Origin: Typha latifolia | Taxonomy: Eukaryota > Streptophyta > Magnoliopsida > Poales > Typhaceae | DNA: 64,000 nt | Direction of reading: 5' to 3' | Assembly (NCBI GenBank): GCA_019914945.1 | Contig: CM034103.1 | Span: 7,440,001 to 7,504,000 of the forward strand | In this document: positions 41,574-51,866 of the stretch, one piece after another | Numbering within the stretch: position 1 is the stretch's first letter | Layout: every line of letters begins with the position of its first letter | Made by a program: the position numbers and the translations under genes | Notes under the pieces: generated by a model | The model's database searches: none | What the model was told of the DNA's origin: nothing | Seen by the model: only the letters and a program-made list of their open reading frames with translations

Positions 41574-42086
41574 GAATAGTTTCCATAGCCGTTCATCCAC
41601 GGGTACCTTGATCCATCCACGCTCGAGTACCAAGCCGATGCGCTCCTCGTGCTCGGGGTGGCTTGAGGGGACCTCTCTCAGCTCCTCCATGAGTCAGACC
41701 ATATCACTATTCTTCGTGTCGGCTCTCCATAGATTTGAGAAGAAGGGAAAAGTGGATGTTGAGAAAGAAGCGAGCTCACTTGCATCCCCTACACATGGGA
41801 GTTTAAACAGCGGTTGGAACGCTGGCTCTTGTCGTGGATGATTTCCATCCAGCAGCGCTCTCCTATCATTCCTCCAAAGTGTGAGTGTGAGGTTTGTGAA
41901 GTCAAATGTCATGGGCCCTATACTTTGAAGCCATTGAGTCCCCAAAACGATGTCGGCACACCGCAAGGCCAACGGATAAAGATCAAATGTGAAAGTTTGG
42001 CCTTGCACCTTCAGCTCCACATCTCTGCAAATAAAATCAGCTCTGAAAAACCCCTAGACGCAAGTATGTATCTAAATACTAGGCAA
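41574..42086 (-). pseudogene. GyA protease tail fused to the pre-integrase region (RT and RNase H absent)
   Basis: Continuation of the GyA element at 29260-30545 beyond the GyB insertion. Protease tail MELKVQGQTFTFDLYPLALR, GTQWLQSIGPMTFDF, LLDGNHP, then after about 15 residues DASELASFSTSTFPFFSNLW, a stop, and the LMEELRE-like segment before integrase. The join has the same form as in the element at 30776-36168 (LxxLPxxGxAxELxSFS). The right side is cut by the CopS LTR at 42087. Confidence 0.88.
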
Positions 42087-42963
42087 TGATATCACTCGTT
42101 CGCTTAAGTAAAAGTCCGTAGAAATATTAGGAATGAAAGCATAGATGAACGCCAAGATTTTAACGTGGAAAAACCCAAACGAGAAAAAATCACGGATCCA
42201 AACTCGGATCAAAACCAATCATTAGAATAGTAGCAGTTACAAGACTGACTCATAAAACAACCCGTCGATCCAAACGACTTTGTTCTTCTCAGTCTTGCTC
42301 ACTAGAACCCACAAGTCACTACTTCTCGTGATTGAAGTCCAACCTTAGTAACCCTCGAGATTGATCTTTTGTCTAGATAGCCCTTAAGACGAAAGATTAA
42401 CTTTTATTGATGAGTGGAACCTTGTTAGTTGAAGAACCGATGTAGCCTCAAGAAGTCTCCTTCAATAATGCTTCTTCAACCACCTAGAGATAGGGCATCA
42501 CAATCCTTATATATTATCTCTAAGATAGAGCTAAATCCAAGTCTTATCCGTACTCACGAAAGTCCAATTTTATCAAACTTCATTGGTGCGTTCGAAAGCA
42601 GCCCGAATGCGTTCGAACAGCATGACTTGATCTCAGGTGCGTTTGAACGGGCCCGATTGCGTTTGAACGCGACAACTTGAATTCTTTAGGTTGCGTTCGA
42701 ATGCGTTTGTGAATGCAGCTCTAGGTCTGTTTGAACGCAGTACTCGCATTCGAACACGTTTGTGAACGCGGCTCTCTGTCTGTGTGAAGGCAGAGTCCGC
42801 ATTCGAACGCGTTTGTGAACGCGGTGTGAACTCAACGGCTTTTCTCGAATAATCTTGCAATTCTTCAAACCAGAGATATTCTAGACTTGTGTAAAGCTCA
42901 TATACATGAAAAAATACACTTAGAATATGTTGTAAACAATTGCCAACAAATAAAAATCTAACA
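42087..42963 (-). mobile_element. CopS (Sirevirus-like copia) 3' LTR
   Basis: 877 bp. On the reverse strand it starts TGTTAGATTTTTATTTG and ends GATATCA; the polypurine tract lies just outside at 42964. It carries many GTTCGAAC-type palindromes (42583-42835), of the same kind as in the gypsy LTRs. The 5' LTR is not in the window. Confidence 0.8.
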
Positions 42964-42982
42964 ATCTCCCCCTTTGGCAATT
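42964..42982 (-). promoter_or_regulatory. Polypurine tract of CopS
   Basis: Reverse strand GCCAAAGGGGGAGAT followed directly by the LTR start TGTTAG, the usual copia/Sirevirus arrangement. Confidence 0.85.
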
Positions 42983-43237
42983 TGTGACAAAACACCTAGG
43001 TTACAAGATATTACAAAGACTTCAGATTGAGCAATCAACATGACTAGAATATTTGGCACATCAATCCCTGCAAATAAACATATATCAATCCAAGATCAAG
43101 TGAAAATAACTTAAAATGAATAAACAATCCAAACACAAGTTATCAATGGAGCATAAGTTCAAAAGTACTTAAACAGACAAAGTTCACAATTCCTCCAAGC
43201 AAAGTTATAAGCAAGATTAGAAAGACAGAAAGACTCT

Positions 43238-43308
43238 AATAAACTCCCCCTATTACCATGCTCCCCCTACACACCTAGACACCCAGACACTCTTCCCCTT
43301 TTTGACAC
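43238..43308 (-). promoter_or_regulatory. Additional polypurine tracts of CopS
   Basis: Reverse strand AAAAAGGGGAAGAG, TAGGGGGAGCATGG and TAGGGGGAGTTT in about 70 bp, between the envelope-like ORF and the terminal tract. Multiplied polypurine tracts near the 3' LTR are a reported Sirevirus trait. Confidence 0.7.
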
Positions 43309-43320
43309 AAATGCCAAAGA

Positions 43321-44353
43321 CTAGGAACTCATAGGAAACTGACACTGAAGAATCGTTAACATAGAGTCAAGTACAGTCCCCTGACGAGCTTGCTCAACTC
43401 GTAAATCATGCAGTGCCGAATGGAGATCCTGCACTTGAGTACTAAGCTGATCGAAACGGTCAGAGTACGGTGGTAACTCCCCCTTAGAGTGAGATGTGTC
43501 ACCATCAGAGCTATCATCAGAGCTGTCGAGGTGCGATGAGCGACCAACGGCGGAAGAGGACGGCTTGAGAGGAGACGACTGGTCGTGAGCTTGACTCCGC
43601 TTAAGAGTAATCCGATCCAACGGTTTGTGCGAAGTATGAGAAGGTTCCGAAGCATCCACACGCACCCCACTTTGAGTGCACAAATTTGTAATAAAGATGC
43701 CAAATGGTAAACCCTCACGAGGTACTTCTTTCTTTGCAGCTATGAGTATTGAACCATAGATCACCGCAGCCAAATCAACCGAGACTCCAGATAATATTGC
43801 ATGAAGAAGGAATGCACGATCCAAACTAAAACAGGTGAAGCATGCGAGCCACGGACGTCAGCTTCGCATGCGGCATTATGTTTCCCTTCCAACGTTCCCC
43901 TTTGATCAGTACAGTGTCAGCATATTCATCGACATCTGGAAGTGGAGCAGACGTTGGATACTGGAACTCACCATCAGGAAGATGAAGCTCAGCGCGAATA
44001 ACATCCGAGTCCAGGTATATAGACACCCCACGAATAGTAGAACGTATACAGCGGTCTAAAACCATGGCATTACTAAAAAATTCCCGAACAACTTCCACAT
44101 AAGCAGTCCCGCTCATCCCACACACCGATAACCATCCTCGCTCAGTAAATATCTGTTCTATCCCCAAAGAAGAAAAATCAGAAATGACCACGGGTCGTTC
44201 ATAGATAACAGGACGGGTGCCAAAATTATGTTTGTAACGCCCCGTAGCCGAAGATGTTGAAAACTTGGAAGCCAAAGTAGGTGAGGAAGGCGGCCTAGGT
44301 TTCTTGGAAACTGCAGCTTTTCTAGGCATTCTTGAGAAAGAAACAAGATGCAA
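43321..44353 (-). pseudogene. CopS envelope-like ORF, split by one frameshift
   Basis: Two open parts: 43826-44353 (starts at an ATG at 44353, or at the in-frame ATG that begins MPRKAAVSKKPRPP) and 43321-43824. The first has the conserved block typical of the putative plant transposon protein domain in Sirevirus third ORFs (IEQIFTERGW, SNAMVLDRCIRSTIRGVSIY, RWKGNIMPHAKLTSVARMLH). The second continues it (AFLLHAILSGVSVDLAAVIY, then PREGLPFGIFITNLC), followed by a Ser-rich linker and a C-terminal helix (DRFDQLSTQVQDLHSALHDL) that may be a coiled coil. They are joined across a run of four As (43828-43831, Ts in the gene) by a one-base shift. The role is unknown; I see no clear signal peptide and no certain membrane segment. 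Confidence 0.75.
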
Positions 44354-45865
44354 GATTCAATACATGCCCAAAGCAAACAAAAAGATAGCAAGAAATAAAA
44401 AAAATCCAAGAAATCATGAAGGCCCTAAATGAAATCCATCATCCACTTGAAAATGCTAAGATATCACGTTCAATCACACAAGAAACATCAAGAGAGTAAC
44501 TTTAACGTGATCAAAACTCGGAAATGCACGAAATCAATCAAGATCAAGAGACTTAATTGAATAAAAAATAGGAAAATTGATGGATGATCATACCTCGCAA
44601 AAGTGAATAAAAACTAAGAAATTCGGCCGAAAGATGCTAGATCCGGAGGAGAACGACCCTTTAAAAGGGTTTGTAGTGAGAAATTTGATGAAAAATACCA
44701 AGATCTTGAAGATTTGAGAGGGAGAAAATGAAGGGTTTCTAGGGTTTGGAAGGTGGAAGATGAAAACCCTTAGGTCAGACGCAATATATAAATAATCCTC
44801 GAGTGCGTTCGAACGCGCCAGTCTGCGTGTTCGAATGCGCCAGTCACCGCGTTCGAACTCAAAAATTTGCGTCCGAACGCCCCTTTTTTTTAATAAAAAG
44901 TAAAAAAAATCAAAAAAATCTTTTTGGAGATGCACCTCTAAAAATTCAAAATAGATTCAAGACATAGAATATGACAATCGAATAAAATAAGTCATACACA
45001 GATCAATCAAATCATCAAAAGCATATTATAATCAATTCTAATGCATCACTCAAAATTAAATTAATCTTGATTGATCATAACAATATACATATGCAAGGTG
45101 AGCATAGATAACATGAAACATTCTTCTTAAATAAACTTTCATATTTAAACAATGATACAACACAGTAGTCAAACCGACTTAGTATGTAAATTTGCACTTT
45201 TCGACTTATTCTCCATAATCGAACAAGAATTTTTCCTGTATTATTTTATATATATATATAAACCATATAGGTGCAATGATGGCTTTCACACATGAGTAGG
45301 TAGCCCTTTTCTTGTAGTACATATCGAACAATGTGCAAGAAGATATTCACAAACATCAAAAAAATTTATTTAATTTGCAAGCAATGTACTGAGTCAAACT
45401 GGACTCTAAACAAGATGGCTTTCACACAAACTCATTGTAGCCCTTTTCATTGATCTTTTATAAACACATTTGTGATAACTAAGCATGAGGTCAAACTGTG
45501 CAAATCAACATCAATAGTGAGCTATTTAAAAACAATTTCATGATGTCATGCTCACTCAAGAATATACACACGTTATGAGTGCATTAAATTTAGTTTAATT
45601 ATCATAGAAGTCGAGAGAGTGAACAAATCAGAAATGATATAATATACTGCAAGATGACAGAATTGACTATCATAACTCATAATCAAGAGAAAAATCATAT
45701 TTATATGTCAAGAGTATATTATTGAATCTAGGAGTGCATCAATTTTTTTTTATGACAAAAACTCTTGACAAATCTGAAACTAAAACCAAAGAAAAGTTCA
45801 GAGTAAAGAAAACCTAAAAAGAAACGAAAAGAAATAATAAAAAAGAAACACGCAAAACAAAAAAA
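44354..45865 (-). other. CopS spacer between pol and the envelope-like ORF
   Basis: AT-rich, about 1.5 kb, with no conserved ORF. It includes a palindrome cluster at 44802-44883 and two diverged copies of a GATGGCTTTCACACA...TAGCCCTTTTC segment at about 45269-45315 and 45413-45450. Spacers of this kind between pol and the third ORF are usual in Sireviruses. Confidence 0.6.
44802..44883. repeat. GCGTTCGAACGC cluster upstream of the envelope-like ORF
   Basis: GTGCGTTCGAACGCGCCAG, GTTCGAATGCGCCAG, GCGTTCGAACTC and GCGTCCGAACGCC within 82 bp, about 450 bp upstream of the envelope-like start. This is the same motif as in the CopS LTR. Confidence 0.8.
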
Positions 45866-46470
45866 AAATCAATCCAAAGCATAAATCCCTAATGAAGTAC
45901 GAAGATACTCAAATCTCTGTAAATCCAAAGGTTTTGTAAATAGATCACCCAACTGTTTCTCGGTCTCAACATGTTCTAGTGCTATTGTTTTGTCTTCAAC
46001 TAACTCGCGTATAAAATGATGTCGGATATCAATATGCTTTGTACGCGAGTATTGAACAGGATTTTTTAAAACATTAATAGCACTCATGTTGTCACAATAA
46101 AGCACCATAGTATCTTGTTCAATGCCATAATCTTTGACCATCTGTTTCATCCATAGTAATTGAGAACAACAACTTCTCGCTGCAATGTACACGGCCTCCG
46201 CAGTAGATAAAGATATCGAGTTTTGTTTCTTACTGTGCCAAGCAACCAGATTGTTTCCAATATAAAAACATCCACCTGAGGTACTTTTTCTATCATCACA
46301 TAAACCTGCCCAATCAGAATCCGTGTATCCAGATATGATAGCTCCCGAGTCATACGTAAACCAGATACCTAAGTCAACTGTGCCACCGACATATTTTATG
46401 ATACGTTTCACAGCAAATAAATGTGTCTCCTTAGGTTCAGACTGAAACCTAGCACACACAATTCTATATT
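45866..46470 (-). pseudogene. CopS copia pol C-terminus: RT end and RNase H
   Basis: Reverse strand, open for about 200 codons. The end of RT reads HLFAVKRIIKYVGGTVDLGI. Copia RNase H then follows: SGYTDSDWAGLCDDRKSTSG, CFYIGNNLVAWHSKKQ, SLSTAEAVYIAA (usual form STAEAEY), LYCDNMSAINVLKNP, RTKHIDIRHHFIRE, EKQLGDLFTKPL and the terminal FEYLRTSLGI. Copia order puts RNase H last, as here. The upstream part is lost at a TA microsatellite (46499 on), where LtrC begins. Confidence 0.92.
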
Positions 46471-46495
46471 TTGTTTTTTTCTCTCTCTCTTCTCT

Positions 46496-46498
<3 letters not shown>

Positions 46499-46545
<47 letters not shown>
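46499..46545. repeat. TA microsatellite at the CopS/LtrC junction
   Basis: About 23 TA units. LtrC copy 5 has a shorter TA tract at the matching place (56208-56227), so the tract came with LtrC. The Tyr/Ile frame through it is not a gene. Confidence 0.95.
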
Positions 46546-46550
<5 letters not shown>

Positions 46551-48670
46551 ATTAGTTTAGCTTAGTTAATTTAATGTAATTAAGTTATACAAATTAAATA
46601 TAATTATATCATAGTTAGTATATAGTTCTAATTATACCAGGTTTAGCAAAATGCTTGCAATATAAATTACTATTTTAATCCTAAGAAATTTTTAGGGTTA
46701 TGTACGTATATTCTTACGTAATTAATTGCAGTAACTTAATTCTTATTTTCTTAATTATCAAAGAGAATAATAGACAGATAAAATATATTCTAAATACACA
46801 AATAAATAATATAATTATGATTAATAAATAACAAAAACAAATATAGAAATGAAGAGTACATAATTACAATAAGAAACTATTCTTTTGTCTAGTTAATTTT
46901 AATTAATAGAAAGACTGACATATTTGTTATAAATAATTTCAGATCCCGACCCCCCTGTTCAAGATTCCGTGGACTTAGCTATCGAGGCATGATCGTTATC
47001 GTAGTAGCGTGAACAAGTGGTGGTTTGGTATTTGCAGTGGGGTGAGTAGTCTTATTCCCTAGACGCCTTTCTCAAATTAGGTTATAGTATATATGATGTA
47101 CATGCACGTTTTGGCCTCCAGCATGATTATATAATTTTATCTAGAGATGATTACAGTCGAGTATATTTTATCATGCATTCGATTATGCTGATTTGGGATA
47201 TGAGTACATTGGTGATATATATAGAGATGATTAGAGATGATTCTACTATTATGATTGTTTACCGAGTTGATCTGTAGCATGAGTATGCATGTGTTGTTGA
47301 TACAGTTGGAGACTACATTGCATCATTTTCTCTTGATTCCTATTCCACCTAAATTTCTGTTATGCATTGACTTGTTATCGTACTGGATATATGCATTTGC
47401 TCTGTCATTTAGAAGGAAAGCATGAAATGTGATTGATAGGATAGTTGATCGAAAGCGTGAGGATACTCGAGTGGGCGCGAGGGTTAGGACGTGCTTGGTG
47501 GATGATTGATCGCTCGACATAGTCGCGATCCTGTTGGCCTTACGTCCGAAGTCGTTAGTCTGTGTGCGCAGCAGACATTCGGACACATGCCGTTCACCAA
47601 GGCATATGTGGCGAGTTATCCTCACAAGGTTTCTATCAACTATGTGTGTGGCCGATCTGGATGGATGTTGATACCCTAGCAGGTGGCGGGGTATGATTAT
47701 ATTTGAGATACTCCTTGTGGACGGCAGAGTATGCTCTGAGCCTTCGGGCATGATGTTGAGACCGGGTACCGAGTGTTGACTGTGCACAGTGGTCTAGTAT
47801 GATATTATACCGAGATGTCGGTGATGATCATGATGTTAAGAAATGCATATGATTTCATTATTATCTGACATACCTGATTATTGAGTGGTCAATATATATC
47901 ATATATAATTGTATCTGATATCATAGCATTGTCATAGTCGGTATGTATCATGTGTCATATTTGAGAGAGAGTTATGATGATCATATGACGTGGTGATCTA
48001 TTTATTCATTGTCAAGGATTAGGTATTTTTATCATTTATGACATGACATGTTATCTATATTTTATTTATGTAGTATTGAGGACACATTCATTTACTCATT
48101 CATGACATGATACTCTTTCTGATTCATATTATCCAGTACTTGATTTACTCTCTGTTTAGCATCACTGATTCGGGGTAAGATCTATTCACTGAGCCTTTAG
48201 GTCATGACTCCCTTATTTTCTCCTTTCCAAAAACCCAGGTGATCGAGAGGAGCAGGATACTCCCTTAGAGGTCTTGCTGGTGAGTGAGGAGTAGGGTGTG
48301 GTTAGTGTTGTATGCCAGTTGAGTTATCTTATCTGATGTAATAGTTGACATCCTCCAAAGTGTATATGTATCCTTGTCTTATATTTTAGCAGGTGATTTT
48401 GTACTTATATAATTATGTATAAACCTCTGTTGTGTATATGTAGTTGTGAAAAGCTCTTGATGATGTGTTGTGGCCTGTGTGGGGCCCAAGTAAGGTTATC
48501 TGTATGCTGTTGACAGTTAGACTTGAGTTATTCTTAGTTTAGATATTATGGATAAAATTATGATGTTGCTACAGGTTTATTTGATTGTCAGTAACAAACT
48601 GAATGGTCGGGTACTATGCACGTGCCGTGCGGGCTCTTGCTATGCACGTGTTACGAGTGTGGGTGTCACA
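46546..48670 (+). mobile_element. LtrC long LTR, copy 4, 5'-truncated
   Basis: Begins within LtrC at the TA tract and AT-rich block, then GATCCCGACCCCCCTGTTC..., a degraded hairpin array (about 47668-47732, two recognisable units), and ends GGGTGTCACA at 48670. It differs from the other copies from about 47420 to 47660, where the sequence is unrelated and GC-richer. GyA integrase C-terminal sequence follows. Confidence 0.75.
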
Positions 48671-49433
48671 CTTGTGACCCAACTTCTGGTTCAAATTGGC
48701 CTCAATGTGGATTGTCGATACGGTTGAGCTCGAATGAACACCAATTGATCCACCTCAAACTCTAGCTCATGTCGGCCTTTGTCATGAGTATGCTTCATGC
48801 AGTTTTGGGCTATTGCTAGGTGAATCTTGAGCTGTCTCAAGGTTTCATCTTGAATAACAAGTTCCAAGTCGAGCTCAGTCCTATCCGCCGCCGCGAGTCT
48901 ATCGTAGGCACGCAAAATAGGGGAGTGTGCCCATAAACTGCCTCAAAGGGGGTCAAGATTCTCACTGTGGCTTTCTTGACTACATTGTTCACCCACAAAG
49001 TTCTTGGTGCAGCTGTCCTGGAATAGGCGTGAAGGGAGATCTCAGCCATCCTGTCCTTCATAGGTCACTCCTCAGCTACTCCTTGTTGTCCAGTCACACC
49101 CTCATATTCATCTGCAATCTCATCTTCAGCCTCCTCCAATCTATTAATTAGCATCACCGATCCCATCGGATTAGCGCAGCGATGCCCGGGTACAAACTTC
49201 TCATCACAACGGAAGTATTGGCCTTTGACTCTTCGTTCCTCCACTTGAGCAGGTGTGAGTGCTCGTCCCGTACCTCTATGTCTGGACTTCACATCTTGGG
49301 ATGGCTTCAGGGGTGCTCGAGGAGGCACCATTGCAGCAGTGGTTCTTGGTACACAGGTAACATTTTCTGCCGCTATGGTTGGTTGGGCTTGACTGCGGCT
49401 TCCTTGGCTCGTCTAGTTCTGTTTTAGATGTAA
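48671..49433 (-). pseudogene. GyA fragment: zinc knuckle and protease start fused to integrase end
   Basis: Reverse strand. Zinc segment QYFRCDEKFVPGHRC (about 49180-49250), acidic linker, protease start SLHAYSRTAAPRTLWVNNVV and KKATVRIL, then directly TPFEAVYGHTP of the integrase end. The deletion removes the protease active site, RT, RNase H and the integrase core. It continues into MRAYDRLAAADRTELDLEL and the basic segment before GPY/F, cut at 48670 by LtrC. Confidence 0.85.
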
Positions 49434-49821
49434 CTTCATGGTTGCCATCCACACCTTCAGAGGCCGACCAAACAATTCAAAAATGACAATTATTAACCCT
49501 AAAATAGTAAATTTTCGCCGACCACGTTTGAACGCGCCCAATCGCGTTCGAACGCACCTTTGCGTTCTAAGTATGTGTGAACGTGATGTAGGCATTCACA
49601 GGTGTGTTCAAATGCGATGTTCAAATGCAAATTTCACACTCTTTGAATGTGTGAACCTCATGCAGGCGTTCAAGTGCGTTCGAATGCACCCTACCTACGT
49701 TCGAATGCGAAATACAAAAAATTTATTATTTTTTAAGAATTAAACACTAAAACAAGAAACAAAGACATCCCTAAAGTGTATACATGCTCGAAACGACATC
49801 AGTGAAGTCTAAATTGTATCA
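49434..49821 (-). mobile_element. GyA LTR fragment
   Basis: Reverse-strand LTR part from the TATA/leader (GGTTGCCATCCACACCTTCAG) through the palindromes (49525-49700) to the end AAATTGTATCA at 49821. The leader side is joined to the GyA gag-protease fragment at 49433. Confidence 0.75.
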
Positions 49822-50160
49822 CATTCACCATCCACCTCCATCTCCATACCCATCCATAACCCTAACATCCACTCCACCTGTCACCACCACCATCACCCAC
49901 GTTATTCCATATTTTCGTCCTAGTTGTAGTTCGAATCTGTGAAGGGCATAAATACAAAAGTTCTAGATCCGAAAGTTACAAATCTAATCCACTTTGTTTC
50001 GTAATTTTTTGACTACAGAAGAATATTGAACGAATATTTTCCCATAGTTGCACGGACTGCTTTCTGCAATAAATTCATATCTTAAGGGAATTGTTCCGTA
50101 GCAATTGTTCCGTAGCCTATCTTTTGGTACAAGAATCTATCAATCTGGTATCAAAGCCCA
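49822..50160 (+). mobile_element. GyB LTR 3' part with duplicated end and PBS
   Basis: Forward strand, starting inside the CT/ACC-rich leader. The end is repeated: TTGTTCCGTAGC twice (about 50092-50117), then CTATCTTTTGGTACAAGAATC and TATCAATCTGGTATCAAAGCCC. Two PBS-like sites follow each other (TGGTACAAGAA at about 50127, TGGTATCAAAGCC at about 50147), the same arrangement as in the LTR at 17573. Confidence 0.72.
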
Positions 50161-50162
50161 TC

Positions 50163-51015
50163 ATACCGCATCCTCAAAAGCCTCCTTTAAGGTTCTAGGC
50201 CTTAAAGCCCTCACGTCGGCTTGTATATCTTCCTGTAGCCCCGAAATGAAAGTGCTGCGAAGTTGTTGATCGGTCCAAGGAGGCTGGCAACGGCTACTTA
50301 TTCTCTCAAATTATTCTTAGTATGCTCCAACCATCGTCCTTCGTACAGTCTTTGAGAGGAGAGCATTGAAGTCTTCATACCCCGACGCTCCAAATCATCG
50401 CGTGATATCGGTGCAGAAAATTGGCCCAACTTTCAATCGTATCACTCACATTGGCTGCCGAAACCAATGAGGTGCTGCATTTTCAAGGTGAAAGCTTGCA
50501 AGCGTCACCTTATACTCTTCCGTTGTACATTGATATGCGAAAAATTGTTCTGCCCTATATAACCAATCGACCGGGTCGCCACCTTTGAACTTCGGAAAGT
50601 TGAGACACACGGTTTGCCCACGAATATCGTTGTCTCTGTCTGGATCCTATCCGAGCCCTTGCCTAACCTGAGGAGGATGCATCATGAATTGTGGATGATC
50701 CCTCCTTCGATTTATGTTGACTTGATGCGGTTCTAGTTCGTCTTGCTCCCCCTAAGGGTCTAGACCTCCAAGATGATCTCCATTTAGGTTTGCCCGACGG
50801 ACGGCCTCACCCGCAACTTGGCCTGGTGGAATCATCCTTGTTGGTCTCTGCCCATAGGGTTGTGCAGCAAGGGTTCTTGCTGGTGAAGGTTCTGAATCGG
50901 TGGCGGCGGGTTCATAGTGGTAGACTCGTGTCGAGGAGTCATCGGTGCGTTTCCGATCACCATAGCTTCTCTTGTCGCCCATATTTCCTACATCATCTCC
51001 ATCATCATCATATCC
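50163..51015 (-). pseudogene. GyA gag
   Basis: Reverse strand. The gag N-terminal region (YDDDGDDVGNMGDKRSYGDR, a shifted reading of the MMMEMM segment) and PYGQRPTRMIPPGQVAGEAV lie at 50752-51072, the capsid core at about 50240-50640 (codons for LYRAEQFFAY and FHLEN, in several frames), and the start of the pre-zinc helix at 50163. It is heavily mutated. Joined on the right to a GyA LTR fragment. Confidence 0.78.
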
Positions 51016-51330
51016 CATTTTTGGTTGCCATCGACACCTTAAGAGGCTAAACAAACAATTCAAAAATGACAATTATTAACCCTAGAAACAGCGGATTTCT
51101 GCTGACCGCGTTCAAACGGGGTCGAATGCATTTGAAAGCACCAAATGCGTTCTCTGCATTTGTGAACGTTTGCAGGCGTTCGCAAGTGTGTTCGAACTCA
51201 CCCACCAGCGTTCGAACGCAACCTACAAAAATCTTATTTTTCTCTAAATAAAACACTAAAATAATAAGAAAAGACACCCATAAGGTGTATCCATGCTCGA
51301 GACGACATCAGTGAAGTCCGAATCGTATCA
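51016..51330 (-). mobile_element. GyA LTR fragment
   Basis: Reverse-strand LTR part from TTGGTTGCCATCGACACC through palindromes (51100-51215) to AATCGTATCA at 51330. The missing side is joined within the gag start region. Confidence 0.75.
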
Positions 51331-51866
51331 GACTCTAAGTAAACAAAATTAGCAGATGAGATAACTAGACTCAATCTAAAGCCCAATATCCCGTTGATGT
51401 GATCCGATCTGACTCAAAACGCATCACAACTACATAGACTACCTTATTGCACACGAACTCGAACCAGTAGTCAAGATAAGGTCATAACATGCTTACATGT
51501 ACGGCAACCACTGTTTGGTTGTGTGTGGTCCAAGGAAGGTGCTAAACATGATAATTGGAGCTAGTGGGGACTGGATTGTGCACTGTGGGAAGCTAGAGCC
51601 AAAAACCCTAGCTTTCATGGGCGGTGGGGAGGATGACCTCAGCCCTTGTGCTAGCGGCCACTCGAACATTGCAACGGCATGTCGAAGGATCTGCAATGGT
51701 GGAGGGCCTCCATAGTAGCTAAAGGAGTGGTCGAGGTTGCAGTTCATGTCAACACCTCCTCTCCCTCTCTGGGTTGGATACTATGAGAGGGCTTGCTTCA
51801 TTGTGGCCAGCTATGTTGGCAATGCTGGGTGGCTAGTAGGGTCTCAGCCAAGGCCTCGATGGAGTT
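51331..51866. other. Partly unassigned; right edge is gag of the LtrF element
   Basis: At its right end (about 51770-51866, reverse strand) the sequence continues the gag reading frame that is interrupted by the solo LTR (IEALAETLLATQ). The rest has an 84-codon reverse frame (51493-51747) and an opposite 72-codon frame, neither recognised. Confidence 0.4.

Noticed and set aside
46470..46549. N-terminal Tyr/Ile repeat on the copia RNase H frame
   Set aside because: It is the TA microsatellite of LtrC read through into the copia sequence, not part of the protein.
51493..51747. 84-codon reverse frame as a host gene
   Set aside because: No recognisable domain, an almost equally long frame on the opposite strand, and transposon sequence on both sides.
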